Assembly: GCA_046262315.1 (NCBI GenBank)
Contig: JBHEMZ010000074.1
Location: forward strand, 1-9,060
Direction of reading: 5' to 3'
From: JACVRM01 sp046262315
GTDB lineage: Bacteria > Actinomycetota > Thermoleophilia > Gaiellales > Gaiellaceae
DNA length: 9,060 nucleotides
Positions 1 through 6,481 of the stretch are shown one piece after another (position 1 is the first letter of the stretch; each line of letters starts with the position of its first letter). The notes under the pieces are model-generated. The model saw only the letters and a list, made by a program, of their open reading frames with translations, was not told where the DNA came from and made no database searches. Position numbers and translations under genes: made by a program.

Positions 1-42
1 ACACCCTCCACGCCCGCCGAGAGTAAAGGCAGGCAGCAGCGC

Positions 43-3000
43 TCAGCGAGACGCGATCCGCACGACGTACGCGAAGCGATAGGCCGAGGCCATGAGCCGA
101 TGCCGAGTGCTCGTGTCCGGGCCGCAGCTCGCCGTTCCGAGCCCGCGCTGCACATGGTCGAGAGCGAGCACGACCTCCGCCCGAGGCTCGAGGTCGCACG
201 TGTGGCGGGCGGCGTAAAGATCGCCGGCCGTAAAATGGCTCGCCGAGAAGCCGAGCGCCGGCCGACCCTCGATCTCGATGCCGAACCCGTCCTCGCCGGT
301 GAGCGAGAGCCATCGCACCTCGCTTCGATGGCCGTGCTCCTGGGGGACGATGTACGGCACGTACTGGTCTGTGACGGTGCTGCGGAAGCGGCCGACCACG
401 GCCGAGCTCATGCGATCCGGATAGCTCTCCCACGGACCCCGGCCGAACCACTCCAGCCGCTCGAGCCCGGGAGGGAGGGCGAGGACGACGCCGACGCGCG
501 GGAGGTCCCGCAGGTCGGGCCCGAGGAGGACCTCGTTCTCCACGAGCAGTTCGCCGGACGCCAGCAGGCGATAGCGCTGCCGGTGGACGGCGTCGCTCCA
601 GCGCGCCCGGCCGGAGGCGCAGTGAATCACCTCGACGCCCTCCCTCGTCGGCCGGATTGCCTGGAGGCGGTGCTCGAGCCGATCGAGCCCGAGCTCCAGC
701 CAGCGCCAGAGGGGGCCGTGTGCGCGCTCGGGGAGGAGGCGGAGCCCGTCGTTGTCCGTCGGCGCTCGCCAGAGCTGGAGCCGGGGACCGGCGAGAAGGG
801 CGTCACGCCCGTCCGCGCGCAGCTGGCTGAGCAGCCCCGTGTTCGTGTCGACGACGGCCCGAGCCGCGTCCGCCTCCAGCACGATTGCCTCGCCGCTCTC
901 GGCTGTGGACCGCGCCGCCCGGATCCTCGTGCGACGGCGGGCACGCGATGGGAGCGGAAACTGTTGCCACGCCACCTCGTGACCGGCGGGTGCCCAGGCG
1001 GTCGGCCGGCGCAGGAAGAATCGGAAGGTGCCGAACCGCTCGCCCACCGCAGAGGAATCGAGCTCGAGCTCGACCTCGCGCGCCTCGCTCGGGGGAACGC
1101 GGAGGGCGGGGAGCTCACCGCCCTCGACGACGTCGCCGTCGACGGTCAGCTCCCACGTCGCGCGATACCGGGCAAGATCCGCGAAGTCGTGCAGGTTCCG
1201 GATCCGAAAGCGGCCCCGGGCTAGATCCACCGGCTCGACGCGCACCGGTCGGGCGAGGAACTTGAGCTCGTAGAGCGCGGGATGCGGACGGCGGTCCGGC
1301 CAGACCAGGCCGTCGACGCAGAAGTTCGCGTCGTTGGGCACGTCGCCGAAGTCGCCTCCGTAGGCCCAGTAGCGGCGCCCGTGCTCGTCCGTACGGAGGA
1401 TGCCGTGGTCGATCCACTCCCAGACGAAGCCTCCCTGGAGCTCGCCGTGACGCTCGAACGCGGCGAAGTAGTCCGCGAGGCCGCCGTTCGAGTTTCCCAT
1501 CGCGTGCGAGTACTCGCAGAGCACGACCGGACGGCAGTCGTCCCCCTGCGCCGCCCAGGCCTCGATCTCCTCGACGGACGCGTACATCGGGCAAACGATG
1601 TCGGTGGCCCTGCGGCCGCCCGACCAGTCGCGTCGAATCGCCCCCTCGTAGTGCAGCGGCCGCGTGGGATCTCGCGCGCGCACCCACGCGGCCGCCGCAT
1701 CGTGGTTCGGCCCGTACCCACTCTCGTTTCCCAGTGACCAGAGGATCACGCTCGGGTGGTTCTTGTCGCGTTCGACCATGTTGCGGACTCGCTCGACGAA
1801 CGCGCTCGTATAGCGGGGATCGCTGCAGAGGTCGTCGTAGTAGGCGTGCGCCTCGATGTTCGCTTCGTCGACGACGTAGAGGCCGTAGCGATCGCAGAGA
1901 TCGAGCCAGTGAGGATCGTTCGGATAGTGGGACGTGCGCACGGCGTTGACGTTGAACTGCTTCATCAGCCGCGCATCCGCCTCCATCGTCTCGCGCCGGA
2001 GCGCCCGTCCCCGGGCGTCGTCGTGATGGTGACGGTTCACGCCGCGAATCAGGACGGGCTTCCCGTTCACGAGCAGGCGGCGATCGCGCACCTCGACGCG
2101 ACGGAAGCCTACGTGGCACGCCACGCTCTCGTCCCCGGCGCCGCTTCTGAGCGTGACCACGAGCGTGTGAAGGGCGGGATCCTCGGTAGACCATTGCCGG
2201 GGCGTTCGCACGGCGTGCTCGAGGCGCGCGACGAGGCTCGGAGCGGCGCGGTCGGCTCCCGGCGACTCGACTTGGACGGCCTCGAGCGGCTCGGTGAGAA
2301 CCGTTCGGCCGTCCGGGTCGAGCAGACGAGCCTCCAGCGAAAGCTCGTCGCTAGCCCCGCCGACCGAGGCTGTGACGGAGAGGACGCCGTGCCGGTAATC
2401 GTCGTCGAGAGCGCCGCGGGCGAAGACGTCCGCGATGGAAGGCACGCCGGCGGCGGAGAGAAACACCTCGCGCGAGAGGCCCGCATGCCACCAGTGATCC
2501 TGATCCTCGAGGAAGCTCGCATCCGACCACTGCACGACGACCGCGACGAGCTCGTTCGCGTCGCGCCGGCGGACGAGGTCGGTGACGTCGAACTCGGCAG
2601 GAGTGCGTGAGTCCTTGGAGAGACCGACGGGGCGTCCGTTCACGAGTACGTACAGCGCCCCCTCCGCGCCGCCGAAGTGCAACAAGACCCGGCGCCCTCG
2701 CCACGCGCGAGGGAGCGTGAACCGGCGGCGGTAGATCCCGGTCGGGTTCCTGTCGGGGACTCGCGGCGGCCGCTCCTCGAACGGCATGGCGATGTTGGTG
2801 TAGTGCGGGTTGGCGTAGCCCTGCATCGTCCAGAGGCCCGGGACCTCGACGGCGCTCCAGCCGCCAAGCGAGGGGAGCGCACGAACGGCATCCGCCGGTC
2901 GATCGACGAGCCGGAAGTCCCACTCGCCGTCGAGTAGCCTGAACCACGGGGACCGGCGGCGATCGAGGGTCGCCGCCGTCTCGGGCGACGCGTGGGGAAC

Positions 3001-3117
3001 GAGCGTCGCCCGTGGCGGAAGCCGATGGAGGCTCGGGATCGTCGGCGTTTGCCAGGTCGGCCGGCCGCCCAGGAACAGGAGCGCCTCGAGACCCGATACC
3101 GCGCGGCTGGGGTTCAC
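43..3117 (-). CDS. lacZ: LacZ-type GH2 beta-galactosidase
   Basis: Hydrolyses terminal beta-D-galactose from beta-galactosides, probably in the cytoplasm because no signal peptide is visible. Its 1024 residues equal the length of E. coli LacZ, and the LacZ domain order can be followed: N-terminal jelly roll (about 55-220), Ig-like domain (225-340), TIM barrel (345-630), second Ig-like domain (to about 730) and a C-terminal beta-galactosidase small-chain domain (745-1020). The acid/base is E465 in SLGNESG, and the nucleophile is E535 in LCEYSHAMGN. Probable Mg ligands E422 and H424 lie in DEANIEAH, and H363, H397 and H538 match conserved active-site histidines. The small-chain domain carries GRGPWESYPDR (892-902). 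The start is GTG and is supported by GGAGG 7 nt upstream. The gene is divergent from the transporter operon. At the position of E. coli W999 there is a Cys (C998). Family and activity class are clear; the natural substrate is not. Confidence 0.96.
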   Translation of the reverse strand: MNPSRAVSGLEALLFLGGRPTWQTPTIPSLHRLPPRATLVPHASPETAATLDRRRSPWFRLLDGEWDFRLVDRPADAVRALPSLGGWSAVEVPGLWTMQGYANPHYTNIAMPFEERPPRVPDRNPTGIYRRRFTLPRAWRGRRVLLHFGGAEGALYVLVNGRPVGLSKDSRTPAEFDVTDLVRRRDANELVAVVVQWSDASFLEDQDHWWHAGLSREVFLSAAGVPSIADVFARGALDDDYRHGVLSVTASVGGASDELSLEARLLDPDGRTVLTEPLEAVQVESPGADRAAPSLVARLEHAVRTPRQWSTEDPALHTLVVTLRSGAGDESVACHVGFRRVEVRDRRLLVNGKPVLIRGVNRHHHDDARGRALRRETMEADARLMKQFNVNAVRTSHYPNDPHWLDLCDRYGLYVVDEANIEAHAYYDDLCSDPRYTSAFVERVRNMVERDKNHPSVILWSLGNESGYGPNHDAAAAWVRARDPTRPLHYEGAIRRDWSGGRRATDIVCPMYASVEEIEAWAAQGDDCRPVVLCEYSHAMGNSNGGLADYFAAFERHGELQGGFVWEWIDHGILRTDEHGRRYWAYGGDFGDVPNDANFCVDGLVWPDRRPHPALYELKFLARPVRVEPVDLARGRFRIRNLHDFADLARYRATWELTVDGDVVEGGELPALRVPPSEAREVELELDSSAVGERFGTFRFFLRRPTAWAPAGHEVAWQQFPLPSRARRRTRIRAARSTAESGEAIVLEADAARAVVDTNTGLLSQLRADGRDALLAGPRLQLWRAPTDNDGLRLLPERAHGPLWRWLELGLDRLEHRLQAIRPTREGVEVIHCASGRARWSDAVHRQRYRLLASGELLVENEVLLGPDLRDLPRVGVVLALPPGLERLEWFGRGPWESYPDRMSSAVVGRFRSTVTDQYVPYIVPQEHGHRSEVRWLSLTGEDGFGIEIEGRPALGFSASHFTAGDLYAARHTCDLEPRAEVVLALDHVQRGLGTASCGPDTSTRHRLMASAYRFAYVVRIASR

Positions 3118-3123
3118 CGGTGT

Positions 3124-3129
3124 TCCTCC
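3124..3129 (-). promoter_or_regulatory. Ribosome binding site of the beta-galactosidase gene
   Basis: Read on the minus strand this is GGAGGA, followed by 7 nt and then the GTG start at 3117. It is a near-ideal Shine-Dalgarno site and decides the start: without it the roughly 20 residues preceding the first LacZ-conserved segment would look optional. Confidence 0.75.
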
Positions 3130-3168
3130 ACGACGACGTTTCGACGTTGCCCGGCGCTCATGGACCGA

Positions 3169-3174
3169 TTGACA
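3169..3174 (+). promoter_or_regulatory. Possible -35 element (TTGACA)
   Basis: An exact match to the sigma-70-type -35 consensus, oriented toward the transporter operon and about 100 nt upstream of its first start codon. No good -10 hexamer lies at the normal 16-19 nt spacing. The nearest partial match, TGTAAG at 3196-3201, is 21 nt away, so this is tentative. Confidence 0.25.
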
Positions 3175-3212
3175 CGTGCCGCGCTGTCATGTGAGTGTAA
3201 GCGGTACTGGTT

Positions 3213-3230
3213 CGCAAGCGATCGCGTTCG
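3213..3230. promoter_or_regulatory. Imperfect 18-bp dyad, possible operator
   Basis: CGCAAGCGATCGCGTTCG is an inverted repeat with 7 of 9 base pairs symmetric around a perfect GCGATCGC core. It has the general shape of a LacI-family site (even-length palindrome with central CpG-rich core) and lies midway between the divergent genes. In GC-rich DNA such palindromes also arise by chance. Confidence 0.3.
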
Positions 3231-3241
3231 CCCCTGTCCGC

Positions 3242-3255
3242 TTTCAGCGCTCTCA
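3242..3255. promoter_or_regulatory. Possible LacI-family operator
   Basis: TTTCAGCGCTCTCA contains a perfect AGCGCT core and one strong half-site. It matches 10 of 14 positions of TGGGAGCGCTCCCA, the operator recalled for the actinobacterial LacI-family repressor CebR. It sits 20 nt upstream of the first operon start codon, between any promoter and the ribosome binding site, where a bound repressor would block transcription. The left half is poor, so the site is suggestive only. Confidence 0.35.
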
Positions 3256-3264
3256 GAGGACGCC

Positions 3265-3271
3265 GAGGAGG
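3265..3271 (+). promoter_or_regulatory. Ribosome binding site of the sugar-binding protein gene
   Basis: GAGGAGG ends 4 nt before the ATG at 3276. It is a strong Shine-Dalgarno with slightly short spacing, and it fixes the start of the first operon gene. High translation of the binding protein relative to the permeases is usual for such transporters. Confidence 0.75.
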
Positions 3272-3275
3272 ATCT

Positions 3276-4616
3276 ATGTCCCATCCGCAGCCCCGCCCAC
3301 ATAACTCCGAAGAGGCTGGAAATCCATTGCTGAGCAGGCGCTCGCTGCTCCTCTCCGGCGCAGCGGGCATCGCCACAGCGTACGGCGTAACCGCGTCGAG
3401 AGGCTCAGCCGCCGCTCCTTTGCGCAGGTGGAAGCCCTCGGGCACGGTCACCTTTGGATCGAACTACTCCGACCCGGTGCCGAAGGCGGCGCTGAAGGCC
3501 GCGCTCGACAAGTTCACGCAGGTGAGCGGGGTCAAGGTCGACATCAACACGGTCGACCACAACACGTTCCAGGAGCAGATCAACAGCTACCTGCAGGGCA
3601 GGCCCGACGACGTCTTCGCGTGGTTCGCCGGTTACCGGATGCAGTTCTTCGCCCAGCGGGGCCTCGCGAAGCCGATCGACGACGTCTGGAAGTCGCTCAC
3701 CCCGCAGATGTCCCCGGCCCTCAAGGCCCAGTCGACCGGGCTCGACGGGCGTCAGTACTTCGTGCCCCTCTACTACTACGCGTGGGGAGTCTTCTACCGC
3801 AGAAGCCTTTTCAAGCAGCGTGGGTACACCGTGCCCAAGACGTGGGATCAGTACATCGCGCTCGCCAAGAAGATGAAGAGTGACGGCATCACGCCGATCG
3901 CAATGGGCGACAAGGACGGCTGGCCCGCGATGGGGACGTTCGATTACATCAACATGCGGCTGAACGGCTACGACTTCCACATCCGCCTGATGAAGGGCAA
4001 GGAATCGTGGGAGAGCGCGAAGGTGAAGAACGTCTTCAGGCAGTGGCAGGAGCTCATCCCCTACTACCAGCAGGGCGCGACCGGCCGCGTGTGGCAGGAC
4101 GCCGTCCAGAGCCTGGTCGACAAGAAGACCGGGTTGGCCGTGCACGGGACCGGCCAGGTGGGGCCAATCTTCCAGCAGAACGGGCGTGCCGCCTACAACG
4201 ACCTCGACTTTTTCGCTTTCCCGCAGATCAACCCGAGGTGGCGTCAGGACTCGATCGAAGCGCCGATCGACGGCTTCATGCTGTCGAGAAGGTCGAAGAA
4301 CGAGGAAGGCGCGAAGGCGCTGCTCAGGTTCCTGGGCGGCCCGGTCGCCCAGAACACCTACCTCAAGAGCGATCCGAACAACATCGCGGTCAACAAGCGC
4401 GCCAATACGAGGAACTACAACCACCTGCAGAAGAAGAGCCTCAAGCTGATCGCGGCCGCGAAGAACATCTCGCAGTTCCTCGACCGGGACACGCGGCCGG
4501 ACTTCGCCTCGACCGTGATGATCCCGGCGCTGCAGCAGTTCCTCAGGAGTCCCGACGACATCAACGGCCTCACCCGGAACATCGAGCGGCAGAAGAAGGC
4601 GATCTTCGGGCGCTAA
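3276..4616 (+). CDS. CUT1-type sugar ABC transporter substrate-binding protein (Tat signal)
   Basis: Extracytoplasmic solute-binding protein (family 1) that captures the saccharide and delivers it to the permease pair encoded next. The 446-residue length is typical. The N-terminus carries a twin-arginine signal: S-R21-R22-S-L-L-L, then a hydrophobic Ala/Gly-rich stretch ending near the Ala-rich A45-A47, where signal peptidase I could cut. No lipobox cysteine is visible, which is unusual for a monoderm. The mature part has the family hallmarks: an early segment giving KVDINTVDHNTFQEQINSYL, an aromatic-rich hinge region (LYYYAWGVFYRRSLF, about 163-177) and a later GFMLSRRSKNEEGAKALLRF segment. 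It is first in the operon and ends 15 nt before the first permease. The galactoside ligand is inferred only from the neighbouring alpha- and beta-galactosidase genes. Confidence 0.93.
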   Translation: MSHPQPRPHNSEEAGNPLLSRRSLLLSGAAGIATAYGVTASRGSAAAPLRRWKPSGTVTFGSNYSDPVPKAALKAALDKFTQVSGVKVDINTVDHNTFQEQINSYLQGRPDDVFAWFAGYRMQFFAQRGLAKPIDDVWKSLTPQMSPALKAQSTGLDGRQYFVPLYYYAWGVFYRRSLFKQRGYTVPKTWDQYIALAKKMKSDGITPIAMGDKDGWPAMGTFDYINMRLNGYDFHIRLMKGKESWESAKVKNVFRQWQELIPYYQQGATGRVWQDAVQSLVDKKTGLAVHGTGQVGPIFQQNGRAAYNDLDFFAFPQINPRWRQDSIEAPIDGFMLSRRSKNEEGAKALLRFLGGPVAQNTYLKSDPNNIAVNKRANTRNYNHLQKKSLKLIAAAKNISQFLDRDTRPDFASTVMIPALQQFLRSPDDINGLTRNIERQKKAIFGR

Positions 4617-4631
4617 CGTAGATCGCGCGCG

Positions 4632-5579
4632 GTGGCAATCGACATCGCACCGAAAAGCGGGACGGGCGGCGTACGCCGGCGACGTCGCGTCGTCCGTCTC
4701 AGCGCAAGGGACCGCATCGCCGTCGCGCTCATGGTCGGCGTACCGATGCTGGTCGTCGGCGGCCTGATCTGGTTCCCGACGATCGCCTCGGTGCTGCTGT
4801 CGTTCACGAACTGGGACGGGATCGGCGGGATCACCACCGCTCACTGGGTCGGCGCGCAGAACTACGACCAGATCGTCCACATCTATCCGCCGTTCTGGCC
4901 GGCGTTCAGGCACAACCTCTACTGGCTCGCCTTCCTCACGCTCCTCGCGACGCCGTTCGGCCTCCTCCTTGCCTATCTGCTGGACAAGCGGATACGCGGC
5001 AGCCGTATCTACCAGAGCGTCTTCTTCCTGCCGGTCGTCCTGTCGCTTGCGATCGTCGGGTTCATCTGGGAGCTCATCTACGCACCCGATCAGGGCCTGA
5101 TCAACAACCTCACAGGTCACACCTCCGAGAGCGGGAACCTGATCGACTGGCTCGGCGAGCCCGACCTCAACCTGTGGGCCGTGCTGGTCGCAGCCGGCTG
5201 GCGACACGCCGGCTACGTCATGATCCTCTATCTCGCCGGGCTGAAGGCCGTCGACCCCACGTTGCGCGAGGCCGCAGCGATCGACGGCGCGGGGGAGTGG
5301 CACGCCTTTCGCACCGTCGTCTTCCCCGCCCTGATGCCGATCAACATCGTGGTCGTCGTCGTCAGCGTGATCGAGGCGCTGCGGGCTTTCGACATCGTCT
5401 ACATCATCAACAACGGCCGTAACGGGCTGGAGCTCCTGTCGGTGCTGGTGACCGACAACATCATCGGCGAGGCGAGCCGGATCGGGTACGGATCGGCGAT
5501 CGGGGTCATCCTGCTCGTGATTTCGCTCGTCCCGATCATCGCGTTCGTCTGGAACAACACCCGGGAGAAGCAGGCATGA
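4632..5579 (+). CDS. CUT1 sugar ABC transporter permease (MalF/UgpA type)
   Basis: First of two inner-membrane permease subunits forming the translocation channel for the imported saccharide. The 315 residues contain a basic N-terminal tail (RRRRR near 15-19) and about six membrane segments (roughly 29-52, 97-117, 127-149, 181-203, 231-250 and 285-307). The cytoplasmic EAA loop that docks on the ATPase starts at E213 (EAAAIDGAGEWHAF, followed by FPAL). The start is GTG. It is the only usable start between the in-frame stop of the binding-protein gene (4614-4616) and the first membrane segment; the next ATG at 4731 would remove the N-terminal part of that segment. No clear Shine-Dalgarno precedes it, so translation may depend on ribosomes finishing the upstream gene. 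Its stop overlaps the next start by 4 nt. Confidence 0.93.
   Translation: MAIDIAPKSGTGGVRRRRRVVRLSARDRIAVALMVGVPMLVVGGLIWFPTIASVLLSFTNWDGIGGITTAHWVGAQNYDQIVHIYPPFWPAFRHNLYWLAFLTLLATPFGLLLAYLLDKRIRGSRIYQSVFFLPVVLSLAIVGFIWELIYAPDQGLINNLTGHTSESGNLIDWLGEPDLNLWAVLVAAGWRHAGYVMILYLAGLKAVDPTLREAAAIDGAGEWHAFRTVVFPALMPINIVVVVVSVIEALRAFDIVYIINNGRNGLELLSVLVTDNIIGEASRIGYGSAIGVILLVISLVPIIAFVWNNTREKQA
5564..5567 (+). promoter_or_regulatory. Ribosome binding site of the second permease gene
   Basis: GGAG lies 8 nt upstream of the ATG at 5576, inside the 3' end of the first permease gene. It supports the ATGA-overlap start. Confidence 0.5.
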
Positions 5580-6481
5580 CGAGCGCGACGGTCCCAGCGA
5601 CGAGGGGTCGCGTTGCGCGGCACCGGCGCGTGCGGCTTCCCCGCATCGGCCTGCACGTGTTTTTGATCACGACCGCGACGCTCTGGATGGTGCCGATCCT
5701 CTGGGCTGTCTACACGTCGTTTCGCCCCTATTCCGATACCGCGAGACACGGCTACGTGTCGCTTCCCGGGACGTTCGACCTGAGCAACTACACGAGTGCC
5801 TGGGAACAGGCCCAGCTGCCGCACTACTTCCTTAACTCCATGATCATCACGCTGCCCGCGATCCTGCTTATCCTCCTGTTCGCCTCGGCCGTGGCATTCG
5901 TCGTCTCGCGGCTCAGGTTCTGGTTCAATATCCCGCTTCTGATCTTCTTCATGGCGGCGAACCTGCTGCCGCAGCAGGTCATCATCACGCCCCTCTACCG
6001 GATGTTCCTGAGCATGCCGCTCCCGACGTGGCTGAGCGAGACCGGCCTCTTCTACGACTCCTTCGTTGGCCTCATCGCCATCAACGTCGCCTTCCAGACG
6101 GGCTTCTGCGTGTTCGTGCTGTCGAACTACATGAGGACCATCCCCACGACACTCAACGAGGCGGCTCGCGTCGACGGCGCCGGCGTGCTCCGCCAGTTCT
6201 TCGGCATCATCCTGCCGCTCTGCAAGCCGGCCCTGGCCGCGCTCGCGACGCTCGAGTTCACGTGGATCTACAACGACTTCCTCTGGGCGATCGTGCTGAT
6301 GCCGACCGGTGAGGATCGCCCGATCACGTCGGCGCTCAACAACCTCGAGGGCATCTACTTCACGAACAACAACCTGATCGCGGCCGGCGCGGTCCTGGTT
6401 GCGCTGCCGACGATCGTGGTCTTCGCCGCGCTGCAGAGGCACTTCATCAGCGGGCTCACCCTGGGCGCGAGCAAGGGATGA
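5576..6481 (+). CDS. CUT1 sugar ABC transporter permease (MalG/UgpE type)
   Basis: Second permease subunit, pairing with the preceding MalF-type protein. The 301 residues show about six membrane segments (roughly 25-46, 87-111, 117-138, 160-183, 217-240 and 266-286). The EAA motif begins at E195 (EAARVDGAGVLRQFF, followed by ILP). The C-terminus, RHFISGLTLGASKG, is the usual end of MalG-type proteins in CUT1 systems, so the protein is complete. The N-terminal basic stretch before the first membrane segment fits a cytoplasmic N-terminus. The start overlaps the previous stop (ATGA) and the stop overlaps the start of the alpha-galactosidase gene in the same way, indicating translational coupling. 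Confidence 0.94.
   Translation: MTSATVPATRGRVARHRRVRLPRIGLHVFLITTATLWMVPILWAVYTSFRPYSDTARHGYVSLPGTFDLSNYTSAWEQAQLPHYFLNSMIITLPAILLILLFASAVAFVVSRLRFWFNIPLLIFFMAANLLPQQVIITPLYRMFLSMPLPTWLSETGLFYDSFVGLIAINVAFQTGFCVFVLSNYMRTIPTTLNEAARVDGAGVLRQFFGIILPLCKPALAALATLEFTWIYNDFLWAIVLMPTGEDRPITSALNNLEGIYFTNNNLIAAGAVLVALPTIVVFAALQRHFISGLTLGASKG

Larger units (their letters stand above)
3118..3275. promoter_or_regulatory. Divergent intergenic control region
   Basis: This 158-bp segment is the only sizeable non-coding stretch. It must hold the start signals of both the minus-strand beta-galactosidase gene and the plus-strand transporter operon. It contains both ribosome binding sites, a perfect TTGACA hexamer (3169-3174, plus strand) and two imperfect dyads centred near 3221/3222 and 3248/3249. 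No convincing -10 box is seen on either strand. A shared repressor acting on both directions is plausible but inferred. Confidence 0.6.

Noticed and set aside
1..42. Sequence downstream of the beta-galactosidase stop
   Set aside because: No stable hairpin with T-run, RNA gene or gene end could be supported in these 42 bases.
100..1224. Plus-strand open frames opposite the beta-galactosidase gene (also 1756-2610)
   Set aside because: The minus-strand LacZ reading is continuous with catalytic residues in place; the plus-strand frames have no family resemblance.
3173..3178. CACGTG palindrome in the divergent region
   Set aside because: A 6-bp palindrome is expected by chance in GC-rich DNA, and no supporting flanking symmetry was found.
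3405..5303. A 632-codon open frame on the minus strand opposite the binding-protein and first permease genes
   Set aside because: It runs across two well-supported genes and their junction, has Arg/Asp/Val/Glu-rich low-information composition typical of antisense frames in GC-rich DNA, and shows no recognisable domain.
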